Of a DNA stretch of 35,356 nt, positions 1 to 7,448 are shown one piece after another. The position numbers and the translations under genes are program-made. Position 1 is the stretch's first letter, and each line of letters starts with the position of its first letter. Origin of the DNA: Candidatus Megaera endosymbiont of Nemacystus decipiens (GTDB lineage: Bacteria > Pseudomonadota > Alphaproteobacteria > Rickettsiales > Rickettsiaceae); contig DAOTRE010000004.1 in NCBI GenBank assembly GCA_030036605.1, forward strand, positions 1 to 35,356. Direction: 5' to 3'. The notes beneath the pieces were generated by a model, which saw only the letters and a program-made list of their open reading frames with translations, had not been told where the DNA came from and did not search any database.

Positions 1-77
1 TAGAGTATACTAACCAAATCCTAGACGCATAATTCTGTCTCAAAGGTATTGAACTTATACAAAATAACCAGAAACAC

Positions 78-106
78 TTGACTTCTGCAGAAATTATTCA
101 TAAAAT
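78..106 (+). promoter_or_regulatory. Sigma-70-type promoter
   Basis: A -35 box TTGACT (78-83) and a -10 box TAAAAT (101-106) are separated by exactly 17 bases. Transcription would start near 113 and run into the small ORF at 242 and the hairpin at 346. The leader of about 130 bases is long for this compact genome. Confidence 0.6.
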
Positions 107-241
107 AATGCACGGAGTTTCCCGATATGGGAGCTCTGGGGTGTAGAAAGCTCAAAAAGCAAAAGCGGTTTTAGTCAGCATTAACCGTATAAAATATGGT
201 GTGTCCCTCGAGGTCTTTATTATTTCGGGGAGATGTTCGAC

Positions 242-364
242 ATGTCCAAGGCCCAAGAAGTTATTTTTTTGGGCCTAAAATCGATCATAGCTGCTTCTTT
301 TGCTGCAGTCTTTCTAACTCCCCGATCATTTGATCAAAAAACATTAAGGATCTCAAAAAGATGA
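242..364 (+). CDS. Putative small membrane peptide (40 aa)
   Basis: Unrecognised 40-residue ORF. Residues about 8-25 are hydrophobic (VIFLGLKSIIAASFAAVFL region) with one Lys, and the tail is basic (ends LRISKR), as in a single-span membrane peptide. GGGGAG at 227-232 lies 9 bases before this ATG; an in-frame ATG at 233 would abut it and is less likely. The octamer TCGGGGAG (225-232), which contains the ribosome site, is perfectly complementary to CTCCCCGA (318-325) inside the ORF, so folding could hide the start. The stop codon overlaps the loop and 3' arm of the hairpin at 346-371. A good promoter lies at 78-106. A long structured leader, a masked ribosome site and a small hydrophobic product resemble type I toxins, but no antisense RNA was identified. 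The region could instead be a noncoding RNA of about 260 nt. No homolog is known to me. Confidence 0.35.
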   Translation: MSKAQEVIFLGLKSIIAASFAAVFLTPRSFDQKTLRISKR

Positions 365-377
365 GATCCTTTGTTTA
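346..377 (+). terminator. Rho-independent terminator-like hairpin
   Basis: A perfect 9-bp stem AAGGATCTC (346-354) / GAGATCCTT (363-371) with an 8-base loop is followed by TGTTT. It would end the transcript that starts near 113, 22 bases before the next gene. The T tract is short. Confidence 0.55.
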
Positions 378-399
378 ACAAGAATAGAGGGGAAAACAA

Positions 400-684
400 A
401 TGCCAAAACTAAATAAGCAAAAAAAAGCAACAAAACATCAATCCAAAACACTAAACAGTCTTGAAAAGCAGCTATTTGAGGCTGCCAAAAATGGAGATGT
501 TGATAAATTTAAAGAAATTACCAATAAAGGAGTTGATCCATTTACAAAGGATGAATTTGAATTACCAGCAATTCATTATTTCATTTTAGGAAAACTATCT
601 CCAGAAGACGCAAGAGAAATCAAATATATGCTTGATAAGCAAAAATCTGAACTCAGGCTCATGCGAAAAAAGCCTAGAGAGTAG
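400..684 (+). CDS. Short ankyrin-repeat-like protein (94 aa)
   Basis: The first 25 residues are Lys- and Gln-rich. Residues about 24-60 follow the ankyrin pattern: LFEAAKNGDVDKFKEI, then NKGVDPFTKDEFELPAIHYFI, which matches the turn, helix and G-D-P spacing. Only about one and a half repeats are present, so the protein is either a capping-repeat protein or the 5' remnant of a longer ankyrin gene. AGGGG at 388-392 is a strong ribosome site 7 bases before the ATG. A second small ORF starts 4 bases after its stop. Ankyrin proteins are frequent secreted effectors in Rickettsiales; whether this one is functional is unknown. Confidence 0.6.
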   Translation: MPKLNKQKKATKHQSKTLNSLEKQLFEAAKNGDVDKFKEITNKGVDPFTKDEFELPAIHYFILGKLSPEDAREIKYMLDKQKSELRLMRKKPRE

Positions 685-688
685 AAGC

Positions 689-877
689 ATGAAAAAAGCG
701 ACAATTCTGCTATGGGGGTTAATTTCCTCAAGTCAAGCTGTGGTCATTGACGTAAAACAAACAGCAATAAATGATGCCAAGTTAGTCTCAGTAGAAGCAG
801 GCACAGAATATCTGAAATGCTATGCTTTGGCTGAGAATGAGAAATCTTTATGCACATCACAGCTAAACCAAAAATAA
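689..877 (+). CDS. Small hypothetical protein with possible signal peptide (62 aa)
   Basis: Not recognised. An upstream in-frame start at 632 would overlap the preceding gene by 53 bases. ATG 689 gives a conventional signal-like N-terminus (MKKATILLWGLISSSQAVV) with a basic start, a hydrophobic core and a possible cleavage site after SSSQA. The mature part is about 45 residues and holds two Cys. It follows the ankyrin-like ORF by 4 bases, so the two may be co-transcribed. There is no strong ribosome site. It ends just before a decayed transposase on the other strand, so it could be a truncated gene. Confidence 0.4.
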   Translation: MKKATILLWGLISSSQAVVIDVKQTAINDAKLVSVEAGTEYLKCYALAENEKSLCTSQLNQK

Positions 878-883
878 ATTAAC

Positions 884-1036
884 TCAACTCGACGTAAGCC
901 TCGATCCTGTATCACCCAGGAAGGGTTGATTAATAGATGGTTTGCGTGGTTTTAATGTATAAGCAACAAGAGCAGAGAGAGTATTTGCAAGAAAATTATC
1001 TGGTTTTCGATGCCTTGAATGCTCGACTAAACTGTA
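884..1036 (-). pseudogene. C-terminal remnant of an IS982-like transposase
   Basis: On the minus strand a 50-codon open stretch reads VEHSRHRKPDNFLANTLSAL followed by VAYTLKPRKPS. From memory this resembles the C-terminal signature of IS982-family transposases (IEHSRHRSP...N...AY...KPS). The frame is closed upstream by a stop at 1037-1039 and no rest of the gene is visible. It marks an old insertion in the accessory region. The family assignment rests on motif memory only. Confidence 0.5.
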
Positions 1037-1059
1037 TTAGTTGAGATTAGATCTAACAT

Positions 1060-1284
1060 ATGATAAAAGAAAAGGATATCTCTCTATTTAGCGCTTTCTT
1101 ATATTATTACGCATTAGAATACATGATAAAAAACAAATATACGCCTCAAGCATTCGTCAAATGTTCTGATTCAAACTTATTATTATTTGGCTATTTACAA
1201 AATGAATATTTTTTTGAAGATTATAAAGATCAAGAAAGTTATCTAGAAGCAAAAAGTACTAAGAACCAACTTTTAGACAGTTAA
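1060..1284 (+). CDS. Hypothetical protein (74 aa)
   Basis: Not recognised. The product is rich in Tyr, Lys and Glu, with an aromatic N-terminal third (FSAFLYYYALEYMI) and an acidic C-terminal half; there is no clear membrane span or known motif. No good ribosome site precedes ATG 1060. It lies between an IS982-like remnant and the promoter of the ATPase gene at 1404, so it may be a chance ORF or the remains of a gene. Confidence 0.3.
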   Translation: MIKEKDISLFSAFLYYYALEYMIKNKYTPQAFVKCSDSNLLLFGYLQNEYFFEDYKDQESYLEAKSTKNQLLDS

Positions 1285-1345
1285 AGATGCTAAGTTATTA
1301 GTATAATTAGGGCTCGAAATGGATGGATTATTTTTTAAGTTATAC

Positions 1346-1392
1346 TTGTCATGTATACTAATTAGTTCTATACTACGAAATAGTATAACTAA
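1346..1392 (+). promoter_or_regulatory. Promoter with overlapping palindromic operator
   Basis: TTGTCA (1346-1351), a 17-base spacer and TATACT (1369-1374) make a good promoter. The -10 box is embedded in an imperfect palindrome at 1362-1392: TTAGTT-C-TATACTA, spacer CGAAA, TAGTATA-ACTAA. The start of transcription would fall near 1381, inside the right arm, leaving a leader of about 22 bases before ATG 1404. A dyad across -10 and +1 is a typical repressor site. Confidence 0.5.
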
Positions 1393-1403
1393 TATATAAC
1401 ATA

Positions 1404-2561
1404 ATGCTAAAAAGAACGCTTGTATTAGACTTACCTAAGAGGCAAAGCTTATTTTTATGGGGAGCAAGAAAAACCGGTAAATCAACCTACTTAAAAGATA
1501 ACTTTCCAAATAGCTTATATATAGATTTATTAGATCATAATACTTTCCTGAGATATAGTAAATCTGTAAGTATATTAAAAGGTGAAATAATAGCCACAAA
1601 TCCTAGTATGGTTATAATAGATGAAGTACAGAAAATCCCCGAAATTCTTGATGAAGTACATCATATTATAGAAGAAGTAAAAGATTTATCTTTTATTTTA
1701 TGTGGCTCTAGCATGCGCAAACTGAAACTATCAGGCTCTAATTTATTGGGCGGAAGAGCGTGGAGGCAATTATTTTTACCACTTTGTTTTCCCGAACTGC
1801 CAGAATTTGACCTGCTAAAAATCTTTAATCATGGTTTAATCCCAGATCATTATTTGTCTAAAAATATCCCTACTCGGAGCATAGAGGGTTATGTTGTGGA
1901 TTATCTAATTCCCGAAGTACAGTGGGAAGGAAAAATTAGAAATTTAAGTAGTTTTTCTAGATTTTTAGAAGCAATTGCCTTTAGTAACTGTCAAATGGTA
2001 AACTTTTCCAATATTGCTAGAGAGTGCCAAGTTAACGCAAAAACTGCTCAAGGTTATGTAGATTTATTATGTGATATGTTCTTAGGTTATCTTGTGAGAC
2101 CATTTACACAAAAAAGCTCTAGACAGTTAATATCTCAAGCCCCTAAATTTTATTTTTTTGATACGGGTATAGCGCTGTATCTGCTACAAAAAGAAATAAA
2201 ACTACTTAAAGGTGCTGATGCTGGCCAGGCTCTAGAAAATTATATTTTTCTTGAGTTGAAATCATATCAGGAGTTAAACAAAAAACGTTATAATATTTCG
2301 TATTGGAGAACAAAGAGTGGTTTAGAAGTAGATTTTATAATAGGACGAGACATGGCAGCTATAGAAGTTAAAATTAGTAGTTTAGTACAAACAAAAGAAT
2401 TGAAAGGATTAATTGAATTCAGCAAAGAGCATAATCCTAAACATTCTATTGTTATAAGTTTGGAGAGCAGAAAACGCTTGATAACTGCTTCAGGAGTTCA
2501 GATATTGATATATCCTATAAAAGATTTCTTAGAAGATTTATGGAACAGAAGCATATTTTAA
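1404..2561 (+). CDS. AAA ATPase with DUF4143 domain
   Basis: A 385-residue protein of the AAA/DUF4143 type. The N-terminal P-loop domain has Walker A GARKTGKST (residues 20-28), Walker B VIIDEVQ (about 70-76) and a sensor-like FILCGSS. A helical middle region includes a winged-helix-like part (ARECQVNAKTAQGYVDLL). The C-terminal DUF4143 domain carries a restriction-nuclease-like core, YWRTKSGLEVDFIIG followed by AIEVK, in the E-x-D ... E-x-K arrangement of PD-(D/E)XK folds. Length is normal for the family. The cellular role is not established; such genes are scattered among mobile DNA and have been discussed as defence or conflict ATPases. It has its own promoter at 1346-1374, no clear ribosome site, and lies between two transposase remnants, suggesting horizontal acquisition. 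Confidence 0.85.
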   Translation: MLKRTLVLDLPKRQSLFLWGARKTGKSTYLKDNFPNSLYIDLLDHNTFLRYSKSVSILKGEIIATNPSMVIIDEVQKIPEILDEVHHIIEEVKDLSFILCGSSMRKLKLSGSNLLGGRAWRQLFLPLCFPELPEFDLLKIFNHGLIPDHYLSKNIPTRSIEGYVVDYLIPEVQWEGKIRNLSSFSRFLEAIAFSNCQMVNFSNIARECQVNAKTAQGYVDLLCDMFLGYLVRPFTQKSSRQLISQAPKFYFFDTGIALYLLQKEIKLLKGADAGQALENYIFLELKSYQELNKKRYNISYWRTKSGLEVDFIIGRDMAAIEVKISSLVQTKELKGLIEFSKEHNPKHSIVISLESRKRLITASGVQILIYPIKDFLEDLWNRSIF

Positions 2562-2663
2562 GACAATAGAAATTGTCGGGTATTTTCTAACTTTTAATGT
2601 CAACGAAGAATGTACCAATTAGTTGTGTCAACGCTAGAATAAAAGGGACTAGTTTAGGTACTG

Positions 2664-3047
2664 TTAACAAAGGTTATATTTTATAGCAGCCATAGCAATA
2701 AATCCTAAGAAGCAAAGATCAGATTTCTCAAATCGCAATGCTAAACGTCGATTTTCTTTAAGTTTAGCAAAGAAGTTCTCTACTTTATTGTAGATTACAC
2801 TGGAATAGGAGTATTTTATAGAAAATATTTTGTGATTTAGTTATTGTCTTATTTCTCCTGCAATGCTGCTCCATTTGAGGAAAATGAGATGATAAATAAA
2901 TTGCCAAAGATAAACTAGAAAATCGTTCTATTTCAATGTAATCTACAATATATCTTTCCCTCATTTATTCAACTATTTACTCCTCTTTCTTCTTGGAGAA
3001 TTTAATCACCCTGAATTGTCTACGATTAATTTAAAATTGACGGTAAG
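2664..3047 (-). pseudogene. Decayed IS5-family transposase interrupted by a MITE
   Basis: On the minus strand, 3047-3006 reads LTVNFKLIVDNSG and then a stop, like the LTTKIHxxVDxxGN block of IS5-family DDE transposases. After a deleted, frameshifted stretch, the C-terminus is clear at 2787-2664: VENFFAKLKENRRLALRFEK, then SDLCFLGFIAMAAIKYNLC and stop. The 161-bp element at 2788-2948 lies inside this gene; removing it with one TA copy joins the codons to MRERYKVENFFAKLK, the expected family sequence. GGTACTGTTAACAAAGG (2657-2673) overlaps the stop codon and could be the terminal repeat of the IS. No functional transposase remains. The stretch 3048-3257 holds nothing else I can identify. Confidence 0.65.
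2788..2948 (-). mobile_element. 161-bp MITE with TA target duplication
   Basis: The ends are inverted repeats, TTGTAGATTACACTGGAATA at 2788-2807 and, on the other strand from 2948, TTGTAGATTACATTGAAATA (20 of the first 23 bases match). Both sides are flanked by TA (2786-2787 and 2949-2950), the target duplication of Tc1/mariner/IS630-type elements. A second copy at 35219 differs at only 1 of 138 visible positions. No transposase is encoded. On the minus strand one frame is open through the whole element from an ATG outside it (2962-2964), but no product is likely. The outer 35 bp also occur alone at 9439 and 20905. Confidence 0.75.
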
Positions 3048-3257
3048 ACTTTTTCCATTTATAAATAACTTAAGGTTATTATAGCAATAGAGGCAATGAG
3101 GCGATCTATTTTGAGAGCTTTGGACCTCAGAGAATATTGACCTGCATGAAGTAAAAGCTGCTCCTCCCTTGGATTATTTTCTGTTTTCTTAGGTGATAGA
3201 ACGTCAAAAGCACAAAAATTGTTCCTAGTGTAAAGCAGGCTTAGTGGTAACCTTGGA

Positions 3258-4091
3258 TTGAGTTATAATGGTGAGCAAATTAATTTTTTCAGTAACAACT
3301 TAATGTCTTTCTATAGTAAAATTTTAAATTTTTTTTCAAAGCGTACGACCGGGCCACCTTCGGTGATAAGTGAAGATTCATCAGGGGAAGAAGGATTGTT
3401 TAGCAGTGTTTTCTCTAAAACAAAGAGTATGTGTAGCACTATTGCCTCCAAAATTTTTAATTTTTTCAGTAACAAAACCCATGACACAAATGAAGAAGGG
3501 ATTGCAGAAGATTCCGATGATATTATAGAGGAAGAAAATACAGAAGATACAAAAAGTTCTAATATAGAGAGTGAAGATACAAGTAACCCAATAATTGACA
3601 CAGACAGCAGTACAGATACTCTAGATATAACTGGTATAGCTTCCATAAGCCCTGAGTTAGAGAAAGTTTTATCTTTAGATACAAGTGGTAATAATGTTCT
3701 ACATAAGGCGGCCTTATATAATCAAGTGGACTTCATAAAAAATATACTTTTACAACATTTTAATGATAAAGATGCGCATCTTATGCTTGAGACTTTTAAT
3801 CAAGATGGGGACACGATGTTGCATATTGCAAAAAAAGCATCTAATGAGCAGGTGCTACATTTAGTTGCCAGTATGCTTGCTTCAAAGGAAGTATTTGGTG
3901 ATGCAAGCAAATGTCTTGAGACAAAGCATGTTTATTATGGTTTTCATTACCAATATTCTGCTTCTTACAAAGACGCTTATAGCGCAATATTTTCCTTCCC
4001 TAATCAGCAAGGGGTAAAAGTTTCTGAGATATCATATTACACGTTACCAATCTCAGGCGATAGTAGTAGTGATTCTTCTTCTATAGACTGA
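3258..4091 (+). CDS. Acidic, Ser-rich protein with ankyrin repeats (277 aa)
   Basis: The N-terminal 125 residues are low-complexity and rich in Ser, Asp, Glu and Thr. Two ankyrin repeats follow: SGNNVLHKAALYNQVDFIKN (about 142-161) and QDGDTMLHIAKKASNEQVLH (about 181-200). The C-terminal 75 residues match nothing I know and end in a Ser-Asp tract. The start is uncertain: TTG 3258 is used because a 19-bp direct repeat (3280-3298 and 3457-3475) encodes NFFSN in the same frame, which suggests the extension was translated; ATG 3303 is the alternative. Neither has a good ribosome site. There is no signal peptide. An ankyrin protein with a disordered acidic domain is plausible as a type IV-secreted effector, but that is inference. 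Confidence 0.6.
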   Translation: MSYNGEQINFFSNNLMSFYSKILNFFSKRTTGPPSVISEDSSGEEGLFSSVFSKTKSMCSTIASKIFNFFSNKTHDTNEEGIAEDSDDIIEEENTEDTKSSNIESEDTSNPIIDTDSSTDTLDITGIASISPELEKVLSLDTSGNNVLHKAALYNQVDFIKNILLQHFNDKDAHLMLETFNQDGDTMLHIAKKASNEQVLHLVASMLASKEVFGDASKCLETKHVYYGFHYQYSASYKDAYSAIFSFPNQQGVKVSEISYYTLPISGDSSSDSSSID

Positions 4092-4098
4092 TAAATAT

Positions 4099-4350
4099 TT
4101 ATTGCAAGATTTTATCAAGCTTGCCTTCTTGCTCTAGTGCATATAAATCATCACAACCACCTATATGCTCGCTACCAATAAAAATCTGGGGCACGGACTT
4201 ACTACCGTTTGTTTTGTCCATCATTTTTGATCTCTCTTCTGGTTCTTCTACGTTGATTTCATTAAATTCTACATTTTTCTTTTTTAGAAGAGCTTTTGCT
4301 CTGACGCAGTAAGGACATATGTTAGTAGTATATATTGTTACGTTTTTCAT
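4099..4350 (-). CDS. grxC: Glutaredoxin 3
   Basis: An 83-residue single-domain glutaredoxin that uses glutathione to reduce protein disulfides and mixed disulfides in the cytoplasm. The dithiol site CPYC is at residues 12-15. The conserved cis-Pro segment is SVPQIFIG (52-59) and the glutathione-binding GGCDDL is at 64-69, all in the usual spacing; length is normal for GrxC. It is convergent with the ankyrin gene on the left and divergent from uvrB, with 65 bases between the start codons. The assignment to the GrxC class rather than a monothiol GrxD is set by the second active-site Cys. Confidence 0.95.
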   Translation of the reverse strand: MKNVTIYTTNICPYCVRAKALLKKKNVEFNEINVEEPEERSKMMDKTNGSKSVPQIFIGSEHIGGCDDLYALEQEGKLDKILQ

Positions 4351-4415
4351 AGATTATCTCTCCAGAAATTGTTATTCTCTTATCACTAAACTAGAATATC
4401 AACATATAGCGCCTC

Positions 4416-6416
4416 ATGTCAATAAATGCTTTTAAAATACATTCAGAATACAAGCCTAATGGTGATCAACCGAAAGCCATTGAAAAGTTAGTTGAAGGCT
4501 TAAAAAGTAAGCAAAGGTCACAGATGCTGCTTGGTATTACTGGTTCAGGAAAAACTTTTACTATGGCTAATGTGATTCAGCGTACAGGTAGGCCTTCTTT
4601 GATTATGGCTCACAACAAAACGCTTGCAGCTCAAATTTATTCTGAAATGAAGGAGCTATTCCCTAAAAATGCTGTAGAATATTTTGTTTCATATTATGAT
4701 TACTATCAACCAGAAGCATATATCCCAAGAACTGATACTTTTATTGAAAAAGACTCTTCGATTAATGAACAAATAGATTTGTTACGCCACTCTGCGACTC
4801 GTTCTTTAATGGAAAGAAGGGATGTCATTGTAGTTTCTTCTGTCTCTTGCATATACGGACTTGGGTCTCCAGAGATATATTATCAAATGAAATTAGAACT
4901 CAAAGTTGGTGAAAATTATAAAAGATCAGATTTTTTAAATGAGCTAGTAAAACTACAATATGAGAGAAACGATATAGCGTTTGAAAGAGGAAATTTCAGA
5001 GTAAAGGGCGAAAATATAGATATTTTCCCTTCGCATTATGCAACCAGAGCTTGGAGGCTAACCTTCTTTGGGGATGAACTTGAGACAATAAAAGAATTTG
5101 ATCCTCTCACAGGAGAAGAATTCAGGCTATTTGATGAAGCTACCCTATATGCCGGATCGCACTTTGTTATGCCTCAAGAGACGATAAAAACTTCTATAGA
5201 GCGGATATCAAAAGAACTACAGGAAAGAGTTAGTTCATTAAAAGAAGAAGGCAAATTACTTGAAGCTTCAAGAATTAATCAAAGAACACAGTATGATCTT
5301 GAGATGTTACAATCTATGGGTTCTTGTAAAGGTATTGAAAATTATTCTAGATATTTAACAGGCAGAGAAGCTGGCACACCTCCTCCTACCTTGTTTGAGT
5401 ATTTGCCAAAAGATGCAATACTATTTGTTGACGAATCTCATGTGACTGTTCCACAAATCCGTGCAATGTATAACGGCGACAAGGCAAGGAAAAGCTCGCT
5501 TGTGGAGTATGGTTTTCGACTTCCTTCTGCTTTAGATAATAGGCCTTTAAAATTTACAGAATGGTTAGATTCTCGCCCTCAGACCATCTTTGTTTCAGCT
5601 ACTCCTGGCGAATTTGAACTAGAGCAAACTCATGGTGAAATTATTGAATTAATTATAAGACCAACTGGTCTCTTAGATCCAAAATGTGTTGTAAAACCTG
5701 CTACAAATCAGGTTGAGGACGTAGTTAATGAAATTAAAAACACTATATCTAAGAGGTTACGCACTCTAGTTACAACTTTGACAAAGAAGATGGCAGAAGA
5801 TTTGAGTAACTACCTTTTAGAATTAGGTTATAAAGTGTCATATTTACATTCAGAAGTTCAAACTCTAGAAAGGGTAGAGGTCATTAGAGACTTACGTTTG
5901 GGAGAAATTGATATTATTGTGGGAGTTAATCTCTTGCGCGAAGGATTGGATATACCTGAATGTGGTTTAGTTGCAATTCTTGATGCTGATAAGGAAGGTT
6001 TTTTAAGATCCGAAACTTCACTTATACAAACAATAGGAAGGGCGGCACGTAATAGCGAAGGAAGGGTAATTTTATATGCTGATAAGATTACAAATTCCAT
6101 TGATAAAGCTCTTTCTGAGACAAAAAGAAGGCGTGTGATTCAAATGGAGTATAATAAAACTCATAACATAACTCCATCTACAATCTCAAGTAAAGTTCGT
6201 AGTCTAGATGAGCTACAAAGAAAAGACGATATTAAACTTAAAAGTAGTGGCAATAAAATTGTGCTTAGTGAAATATCAACTCCAAAAGAACTAGAAAAGC
6301 AAATAGAGCTTTTACGCAGCGAGATGAAAAAAGCGGCAAAAGATTTAGAATTTGAAGAAGCTGCTAAAATCAGAGACAAGTTAAAAGAGTTTGAAAATCT
6401 GCTGCTCAAAATGTAA
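4416..6416 (+). CDS. uvrB: Excinuclease ABC subunit B
   Basis: UvrB, 666 residues, full length. It is the helicase-like damage-verification subunit of nucleotide excision repair, loaded by UvrA and then binding UvrC for dual incision. The Walker A motif GITGSGKT lies near residue 40, followed by the beta-hairpin region with [12 protein letters not shown] that clamps DNA. The DEAD-type motif is VDESH, and helicase motifs [22 protein letters not shown] and QTIGRAARN follow. The C-terminal UVR domain ([20 protein letters not shown]) contacts UvrA and UvrC. All key residues are present. No uvrA or uvrC is nearby. It begins at ATG 4416 with a weak ribosome site. Confidence 0.97.
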   Translation: MSINAFKIHSEYKPNGDQPKAIEKLVEGLKSKQRSQMLLGITGSGKTFTMANVIQRTGRPSLIMAHNKTLAAQIYSEMKELFPKNAVEYFVSYYDYYQPEAYIPRTDTFIEKDSSINEQIDLLRHSATRSLMERRDVIVVSSVSCIYGLGSPEIYYQMKLELKVGENYKRSDFLNELVKLQYERNDIAFERGNFRVKGENIDIFPSHYATRAWRLTFFGDELETIKEFDPLTGEEFRLFDEATLYAGSHFVMPQETIKTSIERISKELQERVSSLKEEGKLLEASRINQRTQYDLEMLQSMGSCKGIENYSRYLTGREAGTPPPTLFEYLPKDAILFVDESHVTVPQIRAMYNGDKARKSSLVEYGFRLPSALDNRPLKFTEWLDSRPQTIFVSATPGEFELEQTHGEIIELIIRPTGLLDPKCVVKPATNQVEDVVNEIKNTISKRLRTLVTTLTKKMAEDLSNYLLELGYKVSYLHSEVQTLERVEVIRDLRLGEIDIIVGVNLLREGLDIPECGLVAILDADKEGFLRSETSLIQTIGRAARNSEGRVILYADKITNSIDKALSETKRRRVIQMEYNKTHNITPSTISSKVRSLDELQRKDDIKLKSSGNKIVLSEISTPKELEKQIELLRSEMKKAAKDLEFEEAAKIRDKLKEFENLLLKM

Positions 6417-6563
6417 CTTCTTTGATTTTGTTAACAGTGCCATATATTGATCACAGGTTTGTTAAAAAAATATTAATTTTTTTTATTTTATCCTATAATC
6501 CTTGACTGTTTTAGGTAATTTATGGCCTAATTTAATAGGTCTTGTTTTTTAAAGCAAAATATT

Positions 6564-7448
6564 ATGAAATTGGTTCGATCAAAAATAATTTATATACTAT
6601 CTTTGCTTGTTATTTCGTTTTCTAATGCGCAGGCAAATATTTCCTCTCCAGAGGATTTTGAAAAATTAAGTAGAAATTTGATTGCTTCAATAAAAACAAA
6701 AAATTCTGCTAAAACACTTGTGATCCTGCCGCTAGAAGGCTTCCTTTTTGATCCTGACATTGAAGAACTATACCCTTCAGATGGTCTATCTCACAATATA
6801 GTTAAAAAAAATCTTGAGAGGATAAAGTTCTCTGTTAGACCCTACATAGATGAGTTGATACTTGTCAAATACCCTATTAAAAAACCTGATCCTAAAATTG
6901 TAAGCTTTATAGAAGAATTGCAAAAATTTAATGTCCCACTGGTTGTTGTTACAAAAAATATTTCTGGTAGTATTGATGATATAAAGCATCTAGAAGTCTG
7001 GACTTGGATGCAATTATATAACCATGGTATTAATTTATCTCTCAGCCCTATTGGAGAAAAACAATTTAAATTTTACAATAGAGAGAAGGTAAGAGGTACA
7101 TATCCAACATTTTTCAGGGGCTTATTATCGTGTAATAGCTATGAAAAAAAGAACTCTCCTCAAAATATTATAGCAAGTTTGTTGGTTACCAAATTGCAAT
7201 GGTTTCCAGATACTATATATATAGTAGATCAAGATAGGGGGTATATTAAATCTTTGTCTAATCAATTTAAGTCCCTTAAACAAGAAACTTATGTTGAGGG
7301 ATTTGTTTATCAAAAAATAAAAGAAAGCAAAAAAACAGAAAAAAACATAGAGAAATTTACCGAATTTTGGGAAAATTTAGTTGATTCATTAAATAAAGTG
7401 CAAAGAATAGAACTAGAATCAGAGATACAAGATCCTTATGAACAATAA
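6564..7448 (+). CDS. Exported DUF2608 (HAD-like) protein, first of a pair
   Basis: A 294-residue protein with a signal peptide (LLVISFSNAQA, cleavage near residue 24). It belongs with the DUF2608 family, HAD-like proteins known mainly from Rickettsia and Legionella relatives; function unknown. The position of HAD motif I (D-x-D-x-T) reads LPLEGF (about 55-60), so the catalytic Asp pair is gone. The late acidic motif is kept as YIVDQDRG (219-226). It opens a three-gene unit: its last 11 bases overlap the next gene, a close relative. A perfect -10 hexamer TATAAT lies at 6494-6499 but has no convincing -35. Export to the periplasm or beyond is likely; enzyme activity is doubtful. Confidence 0.75.
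   Translation: MKLVRSKIIYILSLLVISFSNAQANISSPEDFEKLSRNLIASIKTKNSAKTLVILPLEGFLFDPDIEELYPSDGLSHNIVKKNLERIKFSVRPYIDELILVKYPIKKPDPKIVSFIEELQKFNVPLVVVTKNISGSIDDIKHLEVWTWMQLYNHGINLSLSPIGEKQFKFYNREKVRGTYPTFFRGLLSCNSYEKKNSPQNIIASLLVTKLQWFPDTIYIVDQDRGYIKSLSNQFKSLKQETYVEGFVYQKIKESKKTEKNIEKFTEFWENLVDSLNKVQRIELESEIQDPYEQ

Noticed and set aside
113..330. tmRNA, 6S RNA or RNase P RNA as explanation of the structured leader
   Set aside because: I looked for a tmRNA tag ending in ALAA, the T arm, and the RNase P GAGGAAAGTC block and found none; the 6S fold could not be supported by eye.
2785..2964. A 59-codon minus-strand ORF running through the MITE
   Set aside because: It exists only because the element happens to be open in this frame and continues from flanking DNA. 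Its ribosome-site-like AGGAG is too far (16 bases), and the product resembles nothing.
3048..3257. Another transposase remnant upstream of the IS5 block
   Set aside because: A minus-strand CLYCYNN-type peptide is suggestive of a zinc-ribbon but too short to assign.
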